Source: an uncultured Latescibacterota bacterium (GTDB taxonomy: Bacteria > Latescibacterota > UBA2968). From it: a stretch of 64,000 bases of DNA. Positions 1 to 8,955 of this stretch are shown piece by piece. The translations under genes and the position numbers were made by a program. Numbering within the stretch: the stretch's first letter is position 1; each line of letters opens with the position of its first letter. The stretch lies in assembly GCA_951812755.1 (NCBI GenBank), contig OX638329.1, positions 2,837,339-2,901,338 on the forward strand, read 5' to 3'. The notes below the pieces were generated by a model. The model was not told the DNA's origin. It was given only the letters and a program-made list of their open reading frames with translations, and did not search any database.

Positions 1-1379
1 ATGGCGGAGAAAATGCCTCAGATGGCAGCGATGTGGGGTCGGTTTGATCACCGATGGCTTGTTCGTCTCGCCAGTTGGGGTTGTAGCGTTCTCCTGGCAT
101 GGTGGCGTGGATCATTTCATAAACGCCATCTCCGAGGCGGTCCAGAAATACAAACTCGTAGTAGTTGAGGTGTTCGTAGGTCCAAATTTCAAAAGCTTTG
201 CCGGTGGCACTAAACGGACTGCGCTCAATGTCTGTTGGCAGGCCATATTTGATGTGAATGCGTCCCTGGTCGGTATCCGATCCCTTTTGCCCGGGACGCG
301 CAGAGAAGCGTTCGTCTGCATAGCGGATGCGCCTGAAATGTTCGGTGGCAAATTCATTTTCGGGCGTTAGAGGCGTTGGATCATGTTTTTTCCAGAAAGA
401 GAGAATAAATTTCACTTTCTCGACGGTGCTCAGGGAGGTATAGGTTTCGCGTTCAGCTTTTGTGGCGATGTAGCGGATTTGTTTGTAATAGCGTTTTAAA
501 GAGGCGGGGTCTGTTGCCAGTGTGGGTTTTTGCACATCTACAATTAAAAAGGTTCTCTGGCGCGTGGTCATTTTGCCAGTGCCATTATCGCGAGCAGTGA
601 TTTGCAGTACATAATGCCCTGGCGGTACACCTTTGAGATCGAGAGATTCGGTTTTAATTGCGGTTGTGCCGGGTTTGCGGTAGCGCGCTGAGGGAAAGTT
701 TTTGATCCGCTGTTCCGTGGTATCCAGGAGGGTATAGGCGAGGTCGAAAGTTGCAGCCCGTCCCTCGCCTTCGGAAAGGCCATACAGTTCAAAGTAGATG
801 TTTAAGGTCGTGTCTATTGACCTGCGTGCGTTGGGAACGATTTTGAACCCATTTTTGACCAGGCTGCTGCTGGTCTGTGAGTTCGCGGCGTCAATCCGAT
901 GGGCAAACTGGATGTCGCTCATGATCAAGGCTGCGTTGTCGAATTCGGGCATTGTAAAGGCAAGTTCACAGGTGCCTTCAGCATTGGCCTGCAAATCTTT
1001 CAGGCGAACGCGCCCCCGGTAGGTGCCGGGAGCGATTCTGAAGCGCAACGCCTCTGTAATCATTTGTTCGCGCAGATCTATTCCCGCGCCTATGACGATC
1101 TGTTTTTCCCATTTGAAGGGAATGGTATCGCGCTCGGTGTAAAAGGTTGCTTCTACGCGGTAGGTGGCCCGCTGGTGGTCATTTGATTCTTTAAATGTGA
1201 GGTGCTGGCAAAGGCATTGGAGATACAGTTCGCCATAGTTCAGGCTATCTGGCGTATAAAACCCGGATCTATCGACCCAAAACGGGATGACCCCCTGCGC
1301 CATAACGGGGATATCTTCACCCGAAATTGGTGCGATGAGAGCCTGCGCGAGACACAGCGTCAAAAGGACCTGTTTCATA
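1..1379 (-). CDS. GWxTD domain-containing protein, C-terminus cut by window edge
   Basis: The frame is open from an ATG to the window edge, about 459 residues, so the C-terminus is missing. The protein starts with a signal peptide (MKQVLLTLCLAQAL...), followed by beta-rich sequence. Near residues 325-440 it matches the GWxTD domain known from FCB and acidobacterial genomes: ERFSARPGQKG, then GSDTD near residue 366, then GRIHIKYGLPTDIE and FEIWTYEHLNYYEFVFLD. The eponymous Trp is replaced by Ser (GSDTD instead of GWxTD). The domain's function is not established; it is often found in exported proteins. The gene starts 13 nt after the PorV-like gene stop, so it is probably the last or next-to-last gene of the envelope operon. 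The family call is firm, the role unknown. Confidence 0.8.
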
Positions 1380-1392
1380 TCGCGACCGCTTC

Positions 1393-2334
1393 TTAGAAGG
1401 AACCGCCAATGGTTATCCGATAGGTGGGGTCCAATAGTTCGCCCATATCGCTATACGCAAAGTCCAGGGTAAAAGGACGCTCATTGAGCGCGTATTTGAG
1501 GCCAAATCCAAGGGCAAAGCTCTCGGTGTCGTTGTTGAATTTCCAACCGCCGCGCAGTGCGAGAATATTGTGCAACCAGAGTTCGGCACCCGTGTGAATG
1601 CGGCCTTCAAAATCGACAAAAAAGGCATTCTCCGCAGATACGGTAAGTGAAACTGGGTCGCCCAGATTGCCGTAGAGTTCCATTGAAGCCGCGATGCTGT
1701 AGATGAGGGGGCGGAAGGCTGTGTCATCGATAATGACGATATCCTGTCCGAAATTCTTTAGTGTCATGGCCAGGCGCAAAGAGCGGAATCCCGTGTAAAA
1801 GAGCGTGCCTATCGAGATATCCAGGCCGCTGTTGACGTCGGTATAGAGCGTCTCTCGAATATACCTGCCCTGGGCGCCAAATGACAATCTGTCGGTGAAT
1901 TTGATGGCATAGGTCAGGCCAACAGCAAAGTCGCTGTCTTTAATGATAGTGCCCGTGCCATTGGGCTGGAAAATGGTGGTTTCTTCAAATTCATCGGGTG
2001 TGAAAGACAAGACCGTGATGCCTATGGCCTGTGTTCCCAAATTGTAGGCAAATGCACCCGAATAAAATTGGGAGTTGACCATCCAGTTGTTGTAGCCCAG
2101 GCTAAAAGCGGCGCGATTGATTTGCGTGATGCCCGCTGGATTCCAGAACATGGCATCGACACCTGTGCCCACTGCGGTGTAAGCATCGCCCATAGCAACT
2201 GCGCGCGCGCTTTGAGAGACTTTGAGGAAGGTGAACCCGGCATTGCCGAGTTTTTTGAGCCCGGCTTCTGCGCCTGTTGCCGATAGCACAAAGGCAGTGA
2301 AGACCAGGATGAGCGTTGTTTGTAAGCGTTTCAC
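1393..2334 (-). CDS. PorV/PorQ-family outer-membrane barrel protein (copy 1)
   Basis: This is a 313-aa protein with an N-terminal signal peptide ending near ATGAEA. A conserved N-terminal block follows (SARAVAMGDAYTAVG, then DAMFWNPAGI), typical of PorV/PorQ (FadL-like) barrels. The rest is alternating beta strands ending in an aromatic-type C-terminus (RITIGGSF). In Bacteroidetes, PorV shuttles type IX secretion substrates to the cell surface. The start is GTG, six bases after an AAGGAG ribosome site. It directly follows a large secreted FlgD-Ig protein in the same operon. A paralogue lies at 37342-38298 next to a paralogous secreted protein and shares blocks such as EETTIFQ..GTG. Dedicated transport or anchoring of the neighbouring secreted protein is my inference. 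Confidence 0.85.
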   Translation of the reverse strand: MKRLQTTLILVFTAFVLSATGAEAGLKKLGNAGFTFLKVSQSARAVAMGDAYTAVGTGVDAMFWNPAGITQINRAAFSLGYNNWMVNSQFYSGAFAYNLGTQAIGITVLSFTPDEFEETTIFQPNGTGTIIKDSDFAVGLTYAIKFTDRLSFGAQGRYIRETLYTDVNSGLDISIGTLFYTGFRSLRLAMTLKNFGQDIVIIDDTAFRPLIYSIAASMELYGNLGDPVSLTVSAENAFFVDFEGRIHTGAELWLHNILALRGGWKFNNDTESFALGFGLKYALNERPFTLDFAYSDMGELLDPTYRITIGGSF

Positions 2335-2350
2335 GTGTATCTCCTTTGTA

Positions 2351-4660
2351 CTATTTGATGATCATAAACATCCCGGTTTGCTTTTTGCCCGTTTCACCAG
2401 CAACCAGAGATTCTACCACATAGTAGTAGCGTCCGGCGGCGACGCGCCCGGAAAATGTGCGCGTGCGCTGGTCCCAGGTAGCTTCGCCTCTGTCGGGGTC
2501 GGTGGTGCGCTGCGGGTGGTTGATGACGGCGATTAGATCTCCGGAGATGGAAAAGATGGAGATTTTGGCCTTTCGGGGAATATTGACAAAGCGAATATTG
2601 TTGCTGGCGGGTGGATACCGGTGATCAACGTCTCCCGGATCATCTCGAAAGGGATTGGGTACCACGCGCACCTGTTCGGCCAGTGCGTCTTTTTCAGCGG
2701 TTGCAATCACAATGGGGCTTCTCGAAACATTCATGCGCTGTTCCGGTGCGCTGTGCCCGGATTCCAGAGATGGAATGGATCGGCCTGTACCGTTCCAATC
2801 GCTGTGCCCGGAATCGTACGTACGCACTGCATACCAGTACCTGAAACCGGGAACTGATTCTACGTCTCGATAGGTGTAGGTTCCCCCATCGGCGTACGAG
2901 ATCGTGGGAGAAGTCCAGGGCGTGCTGGGAGCATACTCCGTGTTGGTTGGGGTAGTTCCTTTGGGGATATCGGCCACAAGTTCCCAGGGTCCCAGATGGT
3001 TGTTTTGGGTGCGATAGACCCGGTAGCCCTGCACATCCAGGGCTTCGTCGCCCGTGTAATCCGGGTCGGGGGACTTTTCGGCTCGATCAGACCAGGTGAT
3101 GGCGTTATTTCCATTTTCGTCGCTATCTACAAATACGGCAACATCGGGAGGCGCGTCTGGCAGGTCGTAATTGTTGTCGTAGGCAAATTGCGCGCGTTCC
3201 AGATGCTGTGCCATCGCCCGTTCGCCATCGGCTACCTGGCTCTGATTGCCCTGGCGTGCCCATTCGTAAACATCCATTGGACTGCCGCCAGGGCCGGCAA
3301 ATTCGGCACCCGATCCGGCGACCCAGGCGACCACGACTTTGGCTTTTTCACCGGGGGCCAGATCATAAGGGCCGTAGGTGTGTGCGAAGGTTACGCGGCT
3401 GATTTTAGAGGGATTATCCTGGACGGCTGGAACTCTACCTGAACCAATAAATTCATTGTAGAGATTCTCTTCGCTATTCAGGTTGGTAATATCCGGCGTG
3501 TCCCAGTCGAAGCGCCCGTAGATCTCCCACCAGTTGGCGAAGGCGGGCTGATCCATTGTTTTGGGGGCCACGTAGGTCTCGTTGTCGTTGGTGAACCCGT
3601 CGGTGGGATCGTAATCGAGGGGTGCCAGGCCGATGTACTGGAAAGCCAGGAGTTCGCCGTGGGTGAGTTGGCCCCGGTTGACATAGGCTGACTTGGCGTT
3701 GTTTTTATCGAAAGGCTGGCCCGTGTCGTCTGCGGCAGAAGAGAGCAAATCGCTGTCATAGACATAAGAGATTTTTTTTCCCCGAAGTGCGGGCAGGCCA
3801 TCGAAGTTGGAGGCTTCGCTGTATTTGTACCAGTCGTCCAGGATGATCGGGTCGGAATACGCCCACGGTACGGTTTGGTTTTGCCATCGGTGTCCAGCCC
3901 ACGATGGGGCGAGGTTGTTCACAAAGGCGAAATAGACATCCTGGTGATCAACGGGTAGCCCCGCATCGGGTATGCCGTCTCCGTTGTTATCTCCGGTGTT
4001 TTCGATGATGACTTCGAGAATAATAAAGTCGTCGTAGTCCGGATAACTCCACGCTCTGGCTTTGCGGGTGATGGTCAGGCCGCGTTCTGTCGTCCATTTG
4101 GAGATGATGATTTCTTCGGCCTCGCTGTCGTTGGGTATGTAGCGCCCGTAATCGTAGTTGTGGATTTCGATGGGTTCGTCGGCGACCAGTGCAGGTGCCC
4201 CGGGCCAGTAATTGGCCGTGGTATTGCCCGTGAGAGCTGATCGGGTTTCAACGCCCAGATCGCGCTCTGGACCCGAAGCCGCATCGTAGATCATTTCAAA
4301 GATGTCGTCGGTATTGTAGCGCGGGTTAGAGATCGATACATTGTATGATCCCCCTTCTCTGGTAAAAACCCAAAAACCCTCGCCCTGGCTGGTGTGATAG
4401 CGGTGATCGTTATCCTGTCCAATGATCCAGTATTCGGTAAAATCGCGCTCGCCAATGCCCCAGCCGGGATACATCAAGCCGGCATCTGCACCCAGGCGGC
4501 TGTCGTCGCGCAGGCCCTGGGTGCCGGTATTGCGAAAGGTGGCCCAGAGCTTGCCCCGGGTCAGGTGGCGTTGAAGTTCGGGTTGCTGAGCGCGGATTTC
4601 GGATGTAAACACCAGCACAGAGAGAACCCCAATCCATCCGATGTATTTCAATGGATACAT
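2351..4660 (-). CDS. large secreted protein with fibronectin-like region and C-terminal FlgD-Ig/T9SS-like domain (copy 1)
   Basis: This is a 769-aa exported protein with an N-terminal signal segment (YIGWIGVLSVLVFTSEIRAQ). The first ~480 residues form a repeat-poor, aromatic-rich domain that I cannot assign. They include an acidic Ca-binding-like stretch, NTGDNNGDGIPDAG. Residues ~500-650 look like a fibronectin type III region (VQGYRVYRTQ, then FRYWYAVRTYD). The C-terminal ~100 residues begin with VRVVPNPFRDDP and run to GRYYYVVES..TGMFMIIK, the pattern of FlgD-Ig/type IX sorting-like domains. ATG follows AAGGAG with good spacing. It lies between a TonB receptor and a PorV-like barrel. The 791-aa product at 34954-37329 is a full-length paralogue (LTRGKLWATFRNTGTQG versus LTRGQLWTGFRNEGTQG). 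Likely a surface lipoprotein or SusD-analogue partner, but this is not shown. Confidence 0.75.
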   Translation of the reverse strand: MYPLKYIGWIGVLSVLVFTSEIRAQQPELQRHLTRGKLWATFRNTGTQGLRDDSRLGADAGLMYPGWGIGERDFTEYWIIGQDNDHRYHTSQGEGFWVFTREGGSYNVSISNPRYNTDDIFEMIYDAASGPERDLGVETRSALTGNTTANYWPGAPALVADEPIEIHNYDYGRYIPNDSEAEEIIISKWTTERGLTITRKARAWSYPDYDDFIILEVIIENTGDNNGDGIPDAGLPVDHQDVYFAFVNNLAPSWAGHRWQNQTVPWAYSDPIILDDWYKYSEASNFDGLPALRGKKISYVYDSDLLSSAADDTGQPFDKNNAKSAYVNRGQLTHGELLAFQYIGLAPLDYDPTDGFTNDNETYVAPKTMDQPAFANWWEIYGRFDWDTPDITNLNSEENLYNEFIGSGRVPAVQDNPSKISRVTFAHTYGPYDLAPGEKAKVVVAWVAGSGAEFAGPGGSPMDVYEWARQGNQSQVADGERAMAQHLERAQFAYDNNYDLPDAPPDVAVFVDSDENGNNAITWSDRAEKSPDPDYTGDEALDVQGYRVYRTQNNHLGPWELVADIPKGTTPTNTEYAPSTPWTSPTISYADGGTYTYRDVESVPGFRYWYAVRTYDSGHSDWNGTGRSIPSLESGHSAPEQRMNVSRSPIVIATAEKDALAEQVRVVPNPFRDDPGDVDHRYPPASNNIRFVNIPRKAKISIFSISGDLIAVINHPQRTTDPDRGEATWDQRTRTFSGRVAAGRYYYVVESLVAGETGKKQTGMFMIIK

Positions 4661-4684
4661 GCTATTGCTCCTTAGATAATGAAA

Positions 4685-7600
4685 TTAGAATCCGAGTTGG
4701 AGACCTATGCTGATCTCTCGAGGTCGTCCTGCCCAGCGGTGGTATTCTTTGGTATCGCCAAAGTTGATATAGTTTTTGTCCGTGGGTTTGGGCATGTCCA
4801 TGCCGTAGAGATACCAGAGTTCGGACTGTGGGCCCTGATTGTGTCGATCAAACCAGGGACCGCGCCAGAAATATTCGGTGGCCGGGTCGCGCTGGTTGAA
4901 GAAGTTGTACACGTTCATAAACAGGGTGGCTTCGGTTCGACCTGTGCGGAAGCGTTTTTCCAGAGACAGGTTGGTTTTGGTTTCCATAGGCCCAAATCGC
5001 TCGACATTGCCCTGTGTGGGGTGCGGAATGCTGATTCGGCGTCCCGTTTTCAGGGTGTTGATCAAATTGAGCCTGAAGCCGCCGAGGGCCGGACCGTAAT
5101 GCATAGGCGTTTCATACGTAAACGCGATTTTCATGGTGCCGCGTCGGTCACCAAAACCAGCGGTTTCTGCGCGTCCCCCGCGACCCGCACTGCGATCAGA
5201 GGTGGTGTTGCGGGTGAAGAAGAAGACACCCGGAAGATTTTCCACTTCCTGAATTTCGCTGTCGGTCAGCGGATTCCAGTCGGGGTTGGTGCCCTCTCGA
5301 ATGGTCTGGATATAGCGGTCTGCTTCGGCGCTGATGTCCTGAATTTGCTGCGGTGTGAGCGGCACTTTTGCTTCTGATCCGTCGTCGTTGGCATCGACTA
5401 CGCCATCGCCGTTGGTGTCTTTGGTGTGCTGGATAAAATAGAGATCTGATGCGACGAATTGCGAGTTGGGGAAGTAAATAATCCGGTTGATTCCCGCATT
5501 GCCTCCCGACTGCCACTGGTGGTTGTACGCGACCTGGAAGGAGAAGTTCTGGCTGAAGTCCTTTCTCAGGCTCATTTCAAATCCCCGATTGTCTGTAAAA
5601 ACATAACCCAGCGGTGTGTTGCGTCCCACCTGGCTTTTGCGACTGGGATCTCGCCACAGGGCATTGCCGAATCGAACCTGACCATCTACGCTTTGTTGAT
5701 AAGTCGTAAAGCTCAGAACATAGTCCTGGTAGAAGTTCCAGTCTGTGCCCACCTCGAAATTGGTGGAGCGTTTGTAGTCGAGATGAGGATTGCCTGTGGT
5801 GGCTCGCTGGTTGTTTTTGTTCAGCCATTCGGTATCGTCGATTTGGCCGTTGTTGTTGAAGTCTTCGGGGGGCGCAACGCCGCGCCATTCGTAGGAATAG
5901 AGGTGCCAGAACCCGGGCATCTGGTGAAAGATGCCATAGGAAAATCGAATGATGGCACTGGCTGTAATGGGGTGCGAAACGCCCAGGCGAGGACTCCAGG
6001 CGGATTTGGTCGATACAGAGGTGCGCGGCATAAATTTGCGCTGTCGCGACCACGAGTTGGTCATGGGTGCTCCGCCCCAGGCATTATTGGCAAGTGGGGA
6101 GTAAAAATCGCCATTGTGGTCGTGCCTGTCGTAGCGGATGCCCAGGTTGACGATGATGCCTTCAAATTCCATTTTGTCCTGGAGGTAAAGGGCGGATTGT
6201 ATGGGGTTAATAGGTTGGCCCATTTCGTAGGGCACACCCGCGAGCTGATAGCGCGATTTGCCCGCCTGCGGCCAGTTGATCTGGTTCCACCAGTAGGTGT
6301 GTCGCGTTAGATCAATGCCGGTTTTGATGAAGTGGTTCTTGTTGATCTGACTGGAATAATCGAGTTTGAAATTGAGGCGAGCGCGATGGTCGTTGATCCA
6401 GATGGAGACTCGCCTGGGGCCAATGGTGAATACCCCGTCCTGATCTTTTCTGAGCGGTTCTGTAATGCCGCCGCCAAATTGGCTGGTGACACCCGGCACA
6501 TTGGTCGTATCTGTGGCGTCTCGGTAATAGGATAGCCGGGCTTCGTAAAAGGTTTTGTTGCTCAGGGTATGTGTGAGGGATATGTATGCCAGGTCGTGTT
6601 TGACGTTGGCGATGCCTGCACCGGCTTCGTTTGCGGGCAGGAAAATGTCGATGCCCTGGAGTTCTCGACCAACGGTGCGCTTGACCCCCTGTACCCAGCT
6701 TTCGCCCTCGCCGACCTGATAGGCTTCGTGGCGGGCATAGACCCCGCCGATTTTAACCTTTATGTTGGATTGCACATCCCATCCCAGCTTGTAGGTGCCT
6801 TTGATATTGTAGGGCGATTCGATCCAACGGGCGGTTTGTGGAGATGTTGAGACGGCCTGGTGGAAGATGCCGCGTTTGGTGGGGCCTGGAAAATGTGAGG
6901 CTTGCCCTTCGTGTTGTGCAGTGACAAAAAAGGAGACATTGCCCAGTAAAGGACCCGATACTGAGCCATCGACTTCATAGCCGTGAATGCCCGTGTAGTC
7001 CGTGCGCTCATGGGCCAGACGGCTGATGTCGTCGCCCGTTCCCATCTGGCGGTCTGGACCGGGATCTGTGTATGTTTCATTTTCCCATGCCGCGTCGCCC
7101 CATTTCATTCTGCCTTTGTGGATGGGGCTGTCATAGACATTGCCACCCCAGTGTTTTTTGCCGGGCGGAATATAGGTGAGGCGGCTCTTGCCGTGAAAAT
7201 TTTTGCCGCCTTCGCGGGTGATGATGTGAATGGCGCCGGATGTGGCATTGCCGTATTCGGCTTCCATCCCGCCAGTGATGACGGTAATTTCTTGGACGGC
7301 GGCACTGTTGACACCGACAAATTGAACATCTCCCCGGGCAGTGCCCGCATCCATTACAACGCCATCCACATATACGAGTGTTTCCGAGTTGCCGCGGTTG
7401 CCCTGATAGCTGCCGCGAATGGCGGGTTCGTTGTTGTCGAGGGAGACACCGGCCTGAAGGCTCATGAGTTCTGAGGTATTTGCCGCTGTAGATAGCCGAT
7501 CTATCGTATCACCACCCATGATGTATTTGCTTGTGGTTTTGTCTCTTTCCACGGGTGGGCGTTCGGCTACCACCGTGAGTTCGGCCAATTCGACTGTGGT

Positions 7601-7906
7601 TTCTTTGAGTTCAAAGTTGAGCGGCGTGGTGAAATCCGTTTTTACCGATACATCGCTCTGGGTTTGGTTGGTATATCCGATAAGCGAGGCCGTGAGTGTG
7701 TATCTTCCCGGCAGGATATTGATGATAAAATAGCTACCATCGGCATCTGCCACAGCACCGAGTCGCGTGCCTTCTACGATTACATTAGCACCGGGAAGCG
7801 GATTGTTCTGATCGTCTTTGATGATACCAGCGATTTTACCCGTGGTGCCTGCCTGGAGGTGAGAGGCAAAACACAGAAGTATGAAAATCATAACGATTCG
7901 TTTCAT
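4685..7906 (-). CDS. TonB-dependent receptor with carboxypeptidase-like regulatory domain (copy 1)
   Basis: This is a 1073-aa outer-membrane receptor. A signal peptide (FILLCFASHLQAG) is followed by a carboxypeptidase-regulatory-like beta-sandwich (GKIAGIIKDDQNNPLPGANV...). The plug domain contains AIRGSYQGNRG and VYVDGVVMDAG and is followed by a long beta-barrel ending in an aromatic residue (ISIGLQLGF). This is the architecture of SusC-like and other large-substrate TonB receptors. Two EF-hand-like acidic loops are visible in the barrel: DFNNNGQIDDTE near residue 687 and DTNGDGVVDANDDGS near residue 835. They suggest Ca2+-dependent extracellular loops. ATG follows a GGAG site. It sits between the small barrel and the secreted protein in one operon. 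The paralogue is at 31909-34935. The substrate is unknown. Confidence 0.9.
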   Translation of the reverse strand: MKRIVMIFILLCFASHLQAGTTGKIAGIIKDDQNNPLPGANVIVEGTRLGAVADADGSYFIINILPGRYTLTASLIGYTNQTQSDVSVKTDFTTPLNFELKETTVELAELTVVAERPPVERDKTTSKYIMGGDTIDRLSTAANTSELMSLQAGVSLDNNEPAIRGSYQGNRGNSETLVYVDGVVMDAGTARGDVQFVGVNSAAVQEITVITGGMEAEYGNATSGAIHIITREGGKNFHGKSRLTYIPPGKKHWGGNVYDSPIHKGRMKWGDAAWENETYTDPGPDRQMGTGDDISRLAHERTDYTGIHGYEVDGSVSGPLLGNVSFFVTAQHEGQASHFPGPTKRGIFHQAVSTSPQTARWIESPYNIKGTYKLGWDVQSNIKVKIGGVYARHEAYQVGEGESWVQGVKRTVGRELQGIDIFLPANEAGAGIANVKHDLAYISLTHTLSNKTFYEARLSYYRDATDTTNVPGVTSQFGGGITEPLRKDQDGVFTIGPRRVSIWINDHRARLNFKLDYSSQINKNHFIKTGIDLTRHTYWWNQINWPQAGKSRYQLAGVPYEMGQPINPIQSALYLQDKMEFEGIIVNLGIRYDRHDHNGDFYSPLANNAWGGAPMTNSWSRQRKFMPRTSVSTKSAWSPRLGVSHPITASAIIRFSYGIFHQMPGFWHLYSYEWRGVAPPEDFNNNGQIDDTEWLNKNNQRATTGNPHLDYKRSTNFEVGTDWNFYQDYVLSFTTYQQSVDGQVRFGNALWRDPSRKSQVGRNTPLGYVFTDNRGFEMSLRKDFSQNFSFQVAYNHQWQSGGNAGINRIIYFPNSQFVASDLYFIQHTKDTNGDGVVDANDDGSEAKVPLTPQQIQDISAEADRYIQTIREGTNPDWNPLTDSEIQEVENLPGVFFFTRNTTSDRSAGRGGRAETAGFGDRRGTMKIAFTYETPMHYGPALGGFRLNLINTLKTGRRISIPHPTQGNVERFGPMETKTNLSLEKRFRTGRTEATLFMNVYNFFNQRDPATEYFWRGPWFDRHNQGPQSELWYLYGMDMPKPTDKNYINFGDTKEYHRWAGRPREISIGLQLGF

Positions 7907-7918
7907 TCGCGGCTCTCC

Positions 7919-8620
7919 TTAATTTAAGTTGAATTTGATACCTGCACCGATATCAATGAGGTTGAAGGGATATGTTTTTTCAATGCCCCAAACAAGGAAG
8001 GGGCGCAACTCTCCCATCACAATATTATAGCGTACGCGTACATCTAACGCGGCTTTGTCTCCCATACCGATTTGAACCCCGCCGCCAAAGCTGGCACTAA
8101 AGGCTGTGCGCGTGTCGTTGATGGGTTCCAGGAGGATGGTTGGGTCGGGGGGCGCACCGGCACCCGAAGGTGTTTGACCGGCAAAGATCAGACCGCTGAC
8201 TTTGCTGGAATAATCGTGAAGGCCCGCGCCAAATGTGAGATAGAGTGCTGTGCCCTGGCCAAACCCCTGTTCTCGCAATGCAAATAGCCAGTTGGCATTG
8301 ATGCTGTTGATGGTCATGTTGGCTTCGGCCTGTGGGCTGGTGTATTCATTACCGTCGCTGAAACTGAAGGTGCGCGTTTCAAGACTGCCATCATTAAAGC
8401 GGGCATGGTGAAATTCTACTTCGACCATCTTGCGCTTGTGATAGATATAATGCGCTGTGCCTCCAAATTTTGTACCACTATCGTACATGTCTTTGAAGTT
8501 GAAGACGGGAATGTAGAAGTCAAAAAATCCGCCAGCGCCAAAAGCACCTTCTCGTGCTGTTGCCTGTGCATTTGGCAACAGCACGAGAATGCATAAAATC
8601 AAGAGTAATTTTTTCAACAA
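7919..8620 (-). CDS. small outer-membrane beta-barrel protein (copy 1)
   Basis: This is a 233-aa exported protein with a signal peptide (LLLILCILVLLPNAQATA), then alternating hydrophobic/polar strands and a C-terminal strand IGAGIKFNLN. That is the profile of an 8-stranded OmpA/OmpW-like barrel. No exact family is recognised. The start is one of two adjacent TTG codons (8620 or 8617) just downstream of AAGGAG; the second has the better spacing. It is the first gene of the envelope operon. The protein at 31196-31888 is a clear paralogue, with aligned segments EVEFHHARFNDGSLE / EFEYHHLTMDDGKIE, VSGLIFAGQ / ITGLIYPGQ and MGELRPF / LGDLRPM. It occupies the same first position in the second module. 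Confidence 0.75.
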   Translation of the reverse strand: MLKKLLLILCILVLLPNAQATAREGAFGAGGFFDFYIPVFNFKDMYDSGTKFGGTAHYIYHKRKMVEVEFHHARFNDGSLETRTFSFSDGNEYTSPQAEANMTINSINANWLFALREQGFGQGTALYLTFGAGLHDYSSKVSGLIFAGQTPSGAGAPPDPTILLEPINDTRTAFSASFGGGVQIGMGDKAALDVRVRYNIVMGELRPFLVWGIEKTYPFNLIDIGAGIKFNLN

Positions 8621-8750
8621 AGACTCCTTTCTCGACTGCGTATTGATATGTTGTGTTAAAGAGATTTCCCAAACGCAATTGCATCATATCATTTGACCTC
8701 CTTACCTGATATTAGGTCTGATTTTATCATGTCACTCTAAAACTTATTCA

Positions 8751-8793
8751 CTGATGTTACGCATGACAAAACGCCTGACATGCGTAACATCAG
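8751..8793. repeat. perfect 15-bp inverted repeat, MITE-like end pair
   Basis: CTGATGTTACGCATG and its exact reverse complement are separated by 13 bases. The right half with its loop (acgcctgacatgcgtaacatcag) recurs at 17264-17286. The same terminal motif bounds the longer element at 59870-60046. It therefore looks like an internally deleted copy of a dispersed element rather than a gene-specific terminator, as it has no T-tract. The surrounding gap 8621-8955 otherwise holds only the start region of the envelope operon and the terminator at 8891. Confidence 0.7.
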
Positions 8794-8890
8794 TTATTCA
8801 TAAAAACAAAATAATTTACTCTGATATATTAACTTACTTGAATTGTGAATGCAAGCAAAATGAATTTGTCCTGTAATCACTTAAAAAAAA

Positions 8891-8925
8891 GAACGGCAAT
8901 GCTTCAACTGTTGCCGTTCTTTTTC
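8891..8925. terminator. bidirectional rho-independent terminator
   Basis: Nine-base-pair perfect stem GAACGGCAA / TTGCCGTTC with an 11-base loop. It is flanked by an A-tract on the left and a T-tract on the right, so it can act on both strands. It sits 31 bases beyond the stop codon of the minus-strand amidohydrolase and ends that transcription unit. Confidence 0.85.
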
Positions 8926-8955
8926 TTTGTAAATGATTATATTTTCCGGCTGTTA

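Noticed and set aside
44-370. Plus-strand frame at the left edge of the window
   Set aside because: It is opposite the GWxTD gene, whose conserved motifs are on the minus strand.
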